From contig CADBOL010000005.1 of assembly GCA_902796295.1 (NCBI GenBank), forward strand, positions 1 through 13,825: a stretch of 13,825 nucleotides of DNA, given 5' to 3'. This DNA is from Oscillospiraceae bacterium. Lineage in GTDB: Bacteria > Bacillota > Clostridia > Oscillospirales > Acutalibacteraceae. The notes below the pieces were generated by a model. The model did no database searches and was not told where the DNA came from. It saw nothing but the letters and a program-made list of their open reading frames with translations. Made by a program: the position numbers and the translations under genes. Shown piece by piece: positions 6,758-13,824 of this stretch. The first letter of the stretch is position 1, and each line of letters starts with the position of its first letter.

Positions 6758-7756
6758 ATGAAAAGAAAATCGGTCGGCATTATCCTCGCTGTTTCGTTGA
6801 CTGCAGTTATCGGATTTTTGATTTACTCGCATTTTTTCGGTAATTTTGAATATAATTTTTTTGCAATGGATACTTATAATTCGCTGAAAATCAGCGGCTT
6901 CGGGAGCGCCGGGATTGCGGACGAAATCGAGAGTCTGGTTTATGATCTTGATGTAAATATTCTTTCGCGTCAGAGTGAGAGCAGCGCCTTATCGGCTCTT
7001 AACAGAAATCACGGCGGCCCTCTCGGCGATGACCTTCGCGGGTATCTTGATACATTGCTTGATGTTTATTCAAAAAGCGGCGGCAGATTTGATTTCACGC
7101 TCGGCACTGTCAGCGATTTGTGGGGATTCGGCAAAGAAGGCAAAGTTCCCGATACCGGTGAGCTGAATGAAGCCCTTTCCCTGACCGGAGCGGATAAAAT
7201 CAAAATCAAAGACGGAGAATTGACTATTCCCGAGGGAGCTGTAATTGATTTCGGCTCCGCCGGCAAAGGAATCGGTCTTGATGTCATAAGAGACACCATC
7301 CTGAAAAAATCACGTATTTCAAGAGCCGTTGTTTCTCTCGGCGGCAGTGTCCTGACATACGGCAAAAAAGAGTTCAGGGTTGCGGTAAATGATCCGTTTG
7401 AAAGCGGGACTATGGCCGTGCTTACTCTGCCGTCCTGCTGTGTTTCCACCTCCGGGAGTTATGAAAGATTTTTTGAACAGGACGGCAGGCGTTATCATCA
7501 TATTCTTGATCCTGAAACAGGGTATCCGGTTGATAACGGCCTTGTAAGCGTTACCGTTGTTTCTGATAGCGGTATTCTTTCCGATGCTCTCTCGACCGCC
7601 TGCTTTGCCTGCGGTCTTGATAAAGGAATGGAGCTCGCCCGTACTTACGGCTGTGACGCTTTATTCATTGACAGCGATAAAAATGTCTATATAACCGAAG
7701 GCCTTGAAGGAAAGACTGAAATCACCAAAGACGGATATATTCTGAAGAATGAATAA
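6758..7756 (+). CDS. apbE: FAD:protein FMN transferase ApbE, membrane-anchored
   Basis: A 332-residue enzyme that transfers FMN from FAD to a Thr in Dxx(S/T)GAT motifs, acting outside the cytoplasmic membrane. A single hydrophobic segment (6-23) without a lipobox Cys suggests an uncleaved membrane anchor rather than the lipoprotein form common in the family. Motifs follow in family order: FAMDTY (35-40), DFGSAGKGIGLD (164-175), VSLGGSV (192-198), HHILDPETGYPV (247-258) and SDALSTACFACG (275-286). Asp276 and Thr280 sit in the usual Mg2+ site. Two substrates are encoded downstream in the same unit: RnfG and RnfD. ATG 6758 is preferred over ATG 6734 for its binding site. The stop overlaps the next start by eight bases. 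First gene of the rnf unit; confidence in function is high. Confidence 0.93.
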   Translation: MKRKSVGIILAVSLTAVIGFLIYSHFFGNFEYNFFAMDTYNSLKISGFGSAGIADEIESLVYDLDVNILSRQSESSALSALNRNHGGPLGDDLRGYLDTLLDVYSKSGGRFDFTLGTVSDLWGFGKEGKVPDTGELNEALSLTGADKIKIKDGELTIPEGAVIDFGSAGKGIGLDVIRDTILKKSRISRAVVSLGGSVLTYGKKEFRVAVNDPFESGTMAVLTLPSCCVSTSGSYERFFEQDGRRYHHILDPETGYPVDNGLVSVTVVSDSGILSDALSTACFACGLDKGMELARTYGCDALFIDSDKNVYITEGLEGKTEITKDGYILKNE

Positions 7757-8117
7757 ACTTATTAAAAAAACCGACATTGTCATTATCTTCTCCGTCATAT
7801 TGATTGCGGCCGCTTTTCTGATTTTTCAGAAATCGTCGGACGGTAAGCACATTGCGGAAATCTCGGTTGACGGCAAGGTAATTGAAACCGTTAATCTTGA
7901 TGATGTTACCGGCAGAGTTGAGATTATTCCCGATACCAATCCGAAAGTTGTTATTGTTGCCGAAAACGGAGAGATTTATTTTGAGTCTGCAGAGTGCCCC
8001 GATAAGATATGTGTCGCCGGCGGAAAGCTCCGCCGCAGGGGAGATACGGCTGTCTGCCTGCCTGCCAGAACGGTTGTGTCAATAACCGGAAGCAGTGCGG
8101 ACGCGATTACATACTGA
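7749..8117 (+). CDS. Membrane-anchored NusG domain II protein
   Basis: A 122-residue protein with one N-terminal transmembrane segment (about 9-26) and an extracytoplasmic domain of the NusG domain II type, which despite the name has no transcription role established here. The family hallmark is the cysteine pattern CPDKIC (Cys83-x4-Cys88) followed by CLP with Cys103. Small proteins of this kind often ride with apbE and rnf or nqr genes in Bacillota, but I know of no proven function. The invariant cysteines could bind a metal or cofactor or form a disulphide. Position between ApbE and Rnf suggests a part in flavin delivery, assembly or electron transfer at the outer membrane face; that is inference. 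Its ATG lies inside the end of apbE (eight-base overlap), and its stop is one base before the next ATG. Confidence 0.82.
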   Translation: MNKLIKKTDIVIIFSVILIAAAFLIFQKSSDGKHIAEISVDGKVIETVNLDDVTGRVEIIPDTNPKVVIVAENGEIYFESAECPDKICVAGGKLRRRGDTAVCLPARTVVSITGSSADAITY

Positions 8118-8118
8118 T

Positions 8119-8643
8119 ATGAATAACAGAAATAAAATATACCGCCTTGCTCTTGCTGCAATCCTGTGCGCTCAGGCAATTGCGCTCAGCTTTATTGAGA
8201 GCCTTATCCCGCCGCTGCCTTTTTTGCCGCCGGGGGCAAAGCCCGGTCTTTCAAATATTGTGACAATGTTTGCTGCGGATTGTGTCGGAGCCGCTCAGGC
8301 CTATACCATTACGGTTATCAAGAGCCTTTTTGTGTTTATTACCAGAGGATTTACCGCTGCCGCGATGAGTCTTGCCGGAGGCCTGCTCTCCTGCACGGCA
8401 ATGATTTTGCTTATTAAGTTTTCAAAAGAGCGACTCGGAATAATCGGTATTTCCGTTATAAGCGCGCTTTGTCATAATGCCGGTCAGCTTATCATGTCTG
8501 TATTCATTACAGGCAGTGATAAAACTTTTTATTACGCTCCGTTTCTTGCCGTATTCGGAGTGATTACCGGAATTCTTACCGGTATTATTTTCAAAGCGGT
8601 TTTACCCGCTCTCAACGCAGAGAAAAAGCATTTTGTCAAATAG
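8119..8643 (+). CDS. Gx transporter family membrane protein (annotated as heptaprenyl diphosphate synthase component I)
   Basis: A 174-residue polytopic membrane protein with about five hydrophobic segments. Family motifs are PPGAKPGLSNI (37-47), RGF (76-78), SLAGGLLS (84-91) and CHNAGQ (118-123). The family resembles the substrate-binding S components of ECF vitamin transporters, and the heptaprenyl diphosphate synthase label appears to be historical. Because it sits between an extracytoplasmic flavin transferase and rnf, a role in moving a flavin or quinone-like cofactor is attractive but unproven. The ATG at 8119 begins one base after the previous stop (TGATATG) and has no clear Shine-Dalgarno, implying coupling. 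An in-frame GTG at 8095 would add eight residues and lies inside the preceding gene, so I rejected it. A 64-base gap separates it from rnfC. Confidence 0.8.
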   Translation: MNNRNKIYRLALAAILCAQAIALSFIESLIPPLPFLPPGAKPGLSNIVTMFAADCVGAAQAYTITVIKSLFVFITRGFTAAAMSLAGGLLSCTAMILLIKFSKERLGIIGISVISALCHNAGQLIMSVFITGSDKTFYYAPFLAVFGVITGILTGIIFKAVLPALNAEKKHFVK

Positions 8644-8690
8644 CGGCGTCAGCCGTTCTGGTATTGTTATAAATTAAATCAGCATATATC

Positions 8691-8697
8691 GGGGAGG
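8691..8697 (+). promoter_or_regulatory. Strong ribosome binding site GGGGAGG of rnfC
   Basis: GGGGAGG lies ten bases before the rnfC ATG. The 64-base gap before rnfC also holds a small CGGC-GTCA-GCCG hairpin (8644-8655) and an AT-rich stretch, but no paired -35/-10 that I would call a promoter and no T run, so transcription probably continues through from apbE. Confidence 0.7.
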
Positions 8698-8707
8698 TAA
8701 AGTAAAT

Positions 8708-10054
8708 ATGAGTAAAATACCCGCCGGTGTCCTGACAGCTGTCAAGAAAGTCAGGGGCGGTGTTGCGGTAGACCACCGTAAAAACACCGCCGATCTTGAA
8801 GTCGTCAGGATTCCGACACCTGAAAAGGTTGTAATTCCAATGCAGATGCATATCGGCGCGCCCTGTGAGCCGGTAGTGAAGCCGGGCGATGATGTATCTG
8901 TCGGCCAGGTTATCGGAGACACCGACAAATTTGTCAGCGCGCCCATTCACGCGACAGTTTCCGGTAAGGTCAAGGCGGTCGGCGATATCAAGATGCCCAA
9001 TGGTATCCTCGCCAAAGCCGTTACCATCGAGAGTGACGGTGAGATGAGACTGTGGGAAGGCATCGAACCGCCGAAAGTCACAAACCGCGATGAATTTCTC
9101 AAAGCGGTCCGCGCGAGCGGTCTTGTCGGCCTCGGCGGTGCGGGATTTCCGACTCACGTGAAGCTCGGGTTTTCTCCCGATAAGAATATTGATACTCTTG
9201 TTATCAATGCCGCAGAGTGCGAGCCGTTCATTACGGTTGACTACCGCGAGTGTATTGATAACTCCTGGGATATTCTCTCTGCCGTTTACACCATAAAGGA
9301 CTTGCTCGGTTTCAAAAATGTTGTTATTGCGGTTGAAGACAACAAGCCCGAGGCATTCAACGTTCTCAAAAGAATTGCCGACAATGAGTATGATGTGGGC
9401 GATAAAGTCAAGCTTATGGTGCTTAAATCCAGATATCCTCAGGGTGCCGAGAAAATGATGGTACAGTCTGCTACCGGCAGAAAGGTACCGCCGGGAAAAC
9501 TCCCGGCTGATGTGGGATGTGTCGTAATGAATGTTGCTTCTGCGGCGTTTGTTTCAAGATATCTTAAAACAGGCAAGCCTCTTGTTTCCCGTTCTCTTAC
9601 CGTTGACGGCTCAGCTATTGCGGAGCCTAAAAATGTAAGAGTACCCATAGGCACAAATATCGGCGAAATCATTGATTTCTGCGGCGGCTTTAAAACCGAG
9701 CCCGGTAAAATTATAACCGGCGGTCCTATGATGGGTCTTGCCATTGTCAATACCGATCTGCCGGTGCTGAAGCAGAATAACGCAATCCTTGCTTTTGACA
9801 AAAACGACGCTCAGTTCAAAAAGCAGACCGACTGTATCCGCTGCGGCAGCTGCGCGGCCGCCTGCCCGCTGAGTCTTACTCCGACCAATATAGTCAGAGC
9901 GACCAAGGCAAAGGATTATGAAACGATGAAGAGAATCGGCGTCAATGTATGTATGGAATGCGGCTCCTGCGCTTATTCCTGCCCTGCGGGAATCCCGCTC
10001 GTTCAATATATGAAGCTTGCCAAAGCTGTTCTCAGAGAGGAGGCGGCAAAATAA
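8708..10054 (+). CDS. rnfC: Rnf complex subunit C (NADH-binding, FMN, two [4Fe-4S])
   Basis: A 448-residue peripheral subunit on the cytoplasmic face that reduces NAD+ in the Rnf ferredoxin:NAD+ oxidoreductase. It opens with the RnfC barrel-sandwich domain (VVIPMQMHIGAP 41-52; GDDVSVGQVIGD 60-71). The glycine-rich NADH/FMN site follows: GLGGAGFPTHVKL (141-153) and INAAECEPF (166-174). Two ferredoxin motifs lie near the C terminus: Cys376, 379, 382, 386 and Cys415, 418, 421, 425. The N-terminal stretch RGGVAVDHRKNTAD (16-29) replaces the more common GGxHPPxxK and matches my recollection of clostridial relatives. Length is typical for Bacillota and lacks the long C-terminal repeat of enterobacterial RsxC. 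The stop overlaps rnfD by one base (TAATG). First structural rnf gene in the order C-D-G-E-A-B. Confidence 0.96.
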   Translation: MSKIPAGVLTAVKKVRGGVAVDHRKNTADLEVVRIPTPEKVVIPMQMHIGAPCEPVVKPGDDVSVGQVIGDTDKFVSAPIHATVSGKVKAVGDIKMPNGILAKAVTIESDGEMRLWEGIEPPKVTNRDEFLKAVRASGLVGLGGAGFPTHVKLGFSPDKNIDTLVINAAECEPFITVDYRECIDNSWDILSAVYTIKDLLGFKNVVIAVEDNKPEAFNVLKRIADNEYDVGDKVKLMVLKSRYPQGAEKMMVQSATGRKVPPGKLPADVGCVVMNVASAAFVSRYLKTGKPLVSRSLTVDGSAIAEPKNVRVPIGTNIGEIIDFCGGFKTEPGKIITGGPMMGLAIVNTDLPVLKQNNAILAFDKNDAQFKKQTDCIRCGSCAAACPLSLTPTNIVRATKAKDYETMKRIGVNVCMECGSCAYSCPAGIPLVQYMKLAKAVLREEAAK

Positions 10055-11043
10055 TGGAAAATGAAAAATTATTTGTCAGCGCCTCACCTCATTTTCGCTC
10101 GGCAAAGACAACGAGAGGCATAATGCTCGATGTTATTATCGCTCTAGTGCCGGCTCTTATCGCCTCGGGCGTGATTTTCGGATTGCGTGCTCTTGTGATA
10201 ACGGCTCTTTCAGTTTGCTGCTGTGTCTTCTTTGAGTGGTCATTCCGTAAATTCATACTCAAAAAGAGCAATACTGTCGGCGACCTGAGCGCCGTGATAA
10301 CCGGAATACTTCTCGCGTTTAATCTTCCTTCGGGAATCCCTTACTGGATGGTTATTATCGGCGACCTTTTCGCTATAGTTGTAGTCAAACAGCTTTTCGG
10401 CGGTATCGGTCAGAATTTTGTCAATCCCGCAATCGGCGGCAGAATATTCATGCTTCTGTCTTTCTCGGGCGCAATGACTTCCTGGACCGAGCCTCACACC
10501 GGATTTATGAACCTTGCCGGCGCCGATGCTCTTACAGGAGCCACTCCTCTTGTATCTGAAGACATACTTCCCTCTGTCGGAGATATGTTTATGGGTATCA
10601 GGGGCGGATGTCTCGGCGAAACATGTATTTTTGCCCTGATAATCGGCGGCATCTATCTTCTTGTCAGAAGAGTTATTTCTCCCGCCATTCCGCTTTCATT
10701 TATCTGCACTGTTGCCGCTGTGATGGGTATTTATACCGCAGTCAAGGGCGAAGGCGCTGAGTTTGTGATCTATCAGCTTCTGAGCGGCGGACTTTTCCTC
10801 GGTGCGATATTCATGGCTACGGATTATTCAACCAGCCCGATAAGCACAAAAGGCAAAATCATATTCGGTATAGGATGCGGACTTATTACATGCGTTATCC
10901 GTCTTTTCGGTTCGCTCCCCGAAGGTGTTTCATATTCGATTATTCTCATGAATATTCTTACTCCTCTGATTGAGAGGATCACTACTCCCAAACCTTTCGG
11001 TACACCCAAAAAGGAAAAAAAGGCAAAGGAGGCGCAGGCATGA
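10054..11043 (+). CDS. rnfD: Rnf complex subunit D (membrane, covalent FMN)
   Basis: A 329-residue integral membrane subunit homologous to NqrB, with about eight to ten hydrophobic segments and a Lys-rich cytoplasmic tail (315-329). The flavinylation motif is DALTGAT (158-164), making Thr164 the predicted FMN-phosphoester site for ApbE. Other conserved blocks are NFVNPAIGGR (121-130), MATDYSTSP (254-262) and PEGVSYSIILMNILTPLIE (289-307), all characteristic of RnfD/NqrB. The start at ATG 10054 overlaps the rnfC stop and has AGGAGG ten bases upstream; a longer in-frame reading back to 9949 lies inside rnfC and is not used. The stop overlaps rnfG (ATGA). RnfD is thought to be part of the ion-translocating membrane core. 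Confidence 0.95.
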   Translation: MENEKLFVSASPHFRSAKTTRGIMLDVIIALVPALIASGVIFGLRALVITALSVCCCVFFEWSFRKFILKKSNTVGDLSAVITGILLAFNLPSGIPYWMVIIGDLFAIVVVKQLFGGIGQNFVNPAIGGRIFMLLSFSGAMTSWTEPHTGFMNLAGADALTGATPLVSEDILPSVGDMFMGIRGGCLGETCIFALIIGGIYLLVRRVISPAIPLSFICTVAAVMGIYTAVKGEGAEFVIYQLLSGGLFLGAIFMATDYSTSPISTKGKIIFGIGCGLITCVIRLFGSLPEGVSYSIILMNILTPLIERITTPKPFGTPKKEKKAKEAQA

Positions 11044-11609
11044 ACTCGATTAAGAATTATCTTGTTCCGACTTTGACTCTGTTCCTTATCTGTCTTTGTG
11101 CGGCATTTCTTCTCGGTGTTACAAACGGAGTTACGGCTCCGAAAATAGCCGAGATTGAAAAGCAGCAGCTTGAAGAGGCAATGCAGGAAGTTCTTCCCGA
11201 TGCGAAGGAATTTTCCGATGCAGTTGAAGACAGTGCTTCCGGCTGTTCATATTCCGTTGCCAAAGATGCCGCAGGCAATGAGGTCGGATATGCGGTTACC
11301 GCAATCGGCAAGGGCGGATATAACGGCGATATCAAGCTGATGGTCGGTCTTGATTCCGACGGTTCCGTTAAGAATATCAGCTTCCTGTCAATAGACGAGA
11401 CACCGAGTATCGGTATGAAGCTGAAAACAAATCAGAAGTTTTTAGGTCAGTTTACAGGCATCAGCGGCTCAGCCGTGCTTAAGGCCAAGGGCGGAGAAAT
11501 AGATGCCGTGACCGGTGCCACAAAGACTTCAACGGGTATTACTGACGCTGTAAACAATGCGCTTAAATGCTATTCATCAATAAGCGGGGAGGTGAGCGGA
11601 AATGGCTGA
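11040..11609 (+). CDS. rnfG: Rnf complex subunit G (covalent FMN)
   Basis: A 189-residue subunit with one N-terminal transmembrane helix (about 8-27) and an extracytoplasmic FMN-binding domain homologous to NqrC. The ApbE target is DAVTGAT (155-161), predicting FMN attached to Thr161, followed by the usual TSTGITDAVN helix. IGMKLKT (124-130) belongs to the conserved flavin-pocket region. Length is normal for the family. ATG overlaps the rnfD stop in ATGA, with AAGGAGG upstream inside rnfD; the 3' end overlaps rnfE by eight bases. It passes electrons between the membrane flavin and iron centres of the complex. Cys69 and Cys177 are extra cysteines outside any motif I recognise. Confidence 0.95.
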   Translation: MNSIKNYLVPTLTLFLICLCAAFLLGVTNGVTAPKIAEIEKQQLEEAMQEVLPDAKEFSDAVEDSASGCSYSVAKDAAGNEVGYAVTAIGKGGYNGDIKLMVGLDSDGSVKNISFLSIDETPSIGMKLKTNQKFLGQFTGISGSAVLKAKGGEIDAVTGATKTSTGITDAVNNALKCYSSISGEVSGNG

Positions 11610-12375
11610 GAATAAATCACTGGGTAAAGAATTCAGCAAGGGTATCATAAAAGAGAATCCCGTTCTCAGACTTGTTCTGGGCACCTGCCCGACTTTGGCG
11701 GTATCTGTATCAGTCACCAATTCAATAGGTATGGGTATTGCCGCCACGCTTGTTCTCGTGTGTTCAAATGTAGTTATCTCCGCTTTGAGAAAGGTTATAC
11801 CTTCAAAAATCAGAATTCCGGCTTATATCGTTGTCATTGCATCATTTGTTACCATAGTTCAGATGCTTGTCAAAGCATTTGTTCCGGCGCTCAATGACGC
11901 GCTCGGAGTTTATCTTCCTCTTATAGTTGTAAACTGTATAATCCTCGGAAGAGCTGAAGCTTTTGCCGGTAAAAACTCAATTCCCGCCTCATTCCTTGAC
12001 GGCCTCGGTATGGGTATCGGATTTACGTTTGCTCTGATAGTTATGGCCACTATCCGTGAGATTATCGGCGCCGGCACATTCCTTGAGGGCATTGATTCTC
12101 TCACTAAGCTTTTCGGAGTAACCGGGTTTACCGGTTTCCATATTCTTTCACAGCCAGTTGCCATGCTGACTATGGCTCCCGGCGGCTTCCTTGTATTCGG
12201 CCTTGTTATGGCTGCGGCAAACAAGCTTGCCGAGCGCAGCGGAAAACCCAAGGCAGAGCTCGGAGGATGCTCCGCCTGCCCGATGGCTGCGAGCTGCGCT
12301 ATTCTCAATAAGGGGGAAAGCTGTGAAGCCCCGGCTGAAAAAGCTCAGGAAAGTAAGGAGGGATCTGCCGTATGA
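11602..12375 (+). CDS. rnfE: Rnf complex subunit E (membrane), with cysteine-rich tail
   Basis: A 257-residue integral membrane subunit homologous to NqrD. Conserved blocks are ENPVLRLVLGTCP (18-30) and LPLIVVNCIILGRAEAFA (105-122). Cys29 and Cys112 fall where NqrD and RnfE supply ligands to an intramembrane iron centre shared with RnfA. About six transmembrane segments are expected. The protein is longer than the roughly 200-230 residues of proteobacterial homologues because of a C-terminal tail of about 45 residues. This tail carries Cys223, Cys226, Cys232 and Cys241 (C-x2-C-x5-C-x8-C) and then a Glu/Lys/Ala-rich end. The tail could hold a metal or Fe-S centre. GGGGAGG precedes the ATG inside rnfG; the stop overlaps rnfA by four bases (ATGA). 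Confidence 0.95.
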   Translation: MAENKSLGKEFSKGIIKENPVLRLVLGTCPTLAVSVSVTNSIGMGIAATLVLVCSNVVISALRKVIPSKIRIPAYIVVIASFVTIVQMLVKAFVPALNDALGVYLPLIVVNCIILGRAEAFAGKNSIPASFLDGLGMGIGFTFALIVMATIREIIGAGTFLEGIDSLTKLFGVTGFTGFHILSQPVAMLTMAPGGFLVFGLVMAAANKLAERSGKPKAELGGCSACPMAASCAILNKGESCEAPAEKAQESKEGSAV

Positions 12376-12959
12376 AACTTGCGGGTATTTTTCTGACAGC
12401 AATACTTACGGAAAACTTCATCTTATGTAAGTTCCTCGGTATCTGCCCGTTCCTCGGTGTTTCCAAAAAGCTTAACACCGCTGCGGGAATGAGCGTGGCT
12501 GTTATATTTGTTATGGCTCTCGCCACAGCGGTTACTTATCCCATCAATAAATATCTCCTTGAGAAAAACGGTCTCGAGTATCTGCAGACTATCGTATTCA
12601 TCCTTGTTATTGCAGCTCTCGTTCAGTTTGTCGAGATAGTGCTCAAGAAGTTTATCCCTTCGCTTTATTCAGCTCTCGGAATTTATCTTCCGCTTATCAC
12701 CACTAACTGTGCCGTGCTTGGCGTTGTTCTTCTCAATGTTGACAACGGATACGGTTTCGCTTCATCGATGATTAATTCCATCGGCGGCGGCGCCGGCTTT
12801 ATGGTAGCAATGATAATGTTTGCCGGTGTCCGTGAGAGGCTTGAAGGATGCGATATTCCCAAAGCACTTAAAGGACTGCCCATAACACTGATTGCCGCTT
12901 CTCTTGTATCGCTCTCGTTCCAGGGCTTTGCCGGAGTGGTTGACGGCATTTTCGGCTGA
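12372..12959 (+). CDS. rnfA: Rnf complex subunit A (membrane)
   Basis: A 195-residue integral membrane subunit homologous to NqrE and inversely related to RnfE, with about six transmembrane helices. The motif ENFILCKFLGICPFLGVSK (14-32) and LPLITTNCAVLGV (106-118) provide Cys25 and Cys113, the expected partners of RnfE Cys29 and Cys112 for an intramembrane [2Fe-2S] or iron centre between the two subunits. Length is typical. The ATG is inside the rnfE stop (ATGA), with AAGGAGG upstream. It forms the pseudo-symmetric pore-like core with RnfE through which electrons cross the membrane. Confidence 0.96.
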   Translation: MKLAGIFLTAILTENFILCKFLGICPFLGVSKKLNTAAGMSVAVIFVMALATAVTYPINKYLLEKNGLEYLQTIVFILVIAALVQFVEIVLKKFIPSLYSALGIYLPLITTNCAVLGVVLLNVDNGYGFASSMINSIGGGAGFMVAMIMFAGVRERLEGCDIPKALKGLPITLIAASLVSLSFQGFAGVVDGIFG

Positions 12960-12974
12960 GAAAGGCGGTAGATT

Positions 12975-13793
12975 ATGGATATTAAAATAATTATTATCGC
13001 TGTAGTCATAGTATCCGTAACGGGCGCGCTTGCGGCTTTGCTTCTTTCTATAGCTTCAAAAGTTTTTGCCGTTCCGGTTGACGAAAAAGCCGAAAAAATC
13101 AGAGAATGTCTTCCCGGCGCAAACTGCGGCGCCTGCGGATTTTCAGGCTGTGACGGATATGCAGCAGCTCTCTCAAAAGGAGAGGTTTCCGATACTGCGC
13201 TTTGCAATCCCGGCGGCAATGAGGCGGCCGCGGCCATAAGCGAAATCCTCGGCGTTGCTGCGGGGACAGTTAAACCCGTTGCGGCTGTGGTTCTTTGCAG
13301 AGGACATAACGGGGTCGCTCAGGTAAAGCTCAATTATCAGGGCGTTTCAAATTGCAAGATGGCTTCTCTTGTATTCGGCGGGCCCAAAGAATGTATTTAC
13401 GGCTGTGTCGGATTCGGAGACTGTATGGCTGTGTGCGAATACGGAGCTATCAGCATATGCGACGGCATTGCCAGGATTAATCCTCAGCTTTGCCGCGCCT
13501 GTAAGATGTGCGTAAAGACCTGCCCGAAGGGGCTTATTGAAATGCTTCCTCTCGATGAGACCGAAGCTGCCGTATTGTGCAAGAATCACGACAAAGGCGC
13601 TCAGACACGCAAGGAATGCACCGCAGGCTGTATCGGCTGTATGAAGTGCGTAAAAGCGTGCCCGAGCGAGGCTATTACCATAGACAGATTCTGCGCGAAG
13701 GTTGACTATGAAAAATGCGTCGGGTGCGGCGCGTGCCACGCGGAGTGTCCGGTCGGGGCAATCGATCTTATCACTCTTACCAAATCAATATAA
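12975..13793 (+). CDS. rnfB: Rnf complex subunit B (poly-[4Fe-4S] ferredoxin-binding subunit)
   Basis: A 272-residue subunit that accepts electrons from reduced ferredoxin. It has an N-terminal transmembrane anchor (about 4-27) and the RnfB Fe-S domain with Cys51, 54, 59 and 77 (GANCGACGFSGC). Downstream are several ferredoxin-type motifs: Cys140, 144, 150, 154; Cys173, 176, 179, 183; Cys219, 222, 225, 229 with Cys215; and Cys248, 251, 254, 258. That makes at least five probable [4Fe-4S] clusters, more than the three of proteobacterial RnfB and like the cysteine-rich subunit of acetogens such as Acetobacterium. Unassigned Cys45, 108, 127, 162, 202 and 240 could support a further cluster. It starts 15 bases after rnfA with a weak AAGGCGG site, the only gap within rnfCDGEAB. 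Probably the last gene of the unit. Confidence 0.95.
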   Translation: MDIKIIIIAVVIVSVTGALAALLLSIASKVFAVPVDEKAEKIRECLPGANCGACGFSGCDGYAAALSKGEVSDTALCNPGGNEAAAAISEILGVAAGTVKPVAAVVLCRGHNGVAQVKLNYQGVSNCKMASLVFGGPKECIYGCVGFGDCMAVCEYGAISICDGIARINPQLCRACKMCVKTCPKGLIEMLPLDETEAAVLCKNHDKGAQTRKECTAGCIGCMKCVKACPSEAITIDRFCAKVDYEKCVGCGACHAECPVGAIDLITLTKSI

Positions 13794-13806
13794 ATTTTCG
13801 GTCTCT

Positions 13807-13824
13807 CGTTGACCTTAATCGACG
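13807..13824 (+). terminator. Possible terminator hairpin, cut by the window end
   Basis: CGTTGA (13807-13812) can pair with TCGACG (13819-13824), including one G-U pair, across a six-base loop, starting 13 bases after the rnfB stop. The sequence ends before any T run could be seen, so this is only a candidate for the end of the rnf unit. Confidence 0.3.

Noticed and set aside
8095..8118. GTG start adding eight residues to the Gx transporter
   Set aside because: No ribosome binding site, and it lies inside the preceding gene; ATG 8119, right after the stop, gives the usual coupled start.
8644..8655. Short CGGC/GCCG hairpin before rnfC as terminator or attenuator
   Set aside because: The stem is only four to six pairs and no T run follows.
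8664..8688. Internal promoter TTGTTA...TATATC upstream of rnfC
   Set aside because: The spacer is only about 13 bases, and the other possible -10 (TATAAA at 8668) has no matching -35.
8636..9157. Long reading frame antisense to rnfC, and similar antisense frames over the other genes
   Set aside because: No ribosome binding site or recognisable domain; they mirror the codon structure of strongly conserved rnf genes.
9949..10053. A 35-residue N-terminal extension of RnfD
   Set aside because: It lies within rnfC in another frame over the second ferredoxin motif. ATG 10054 has AGGAGG upstream and gives the normal RnfD start.
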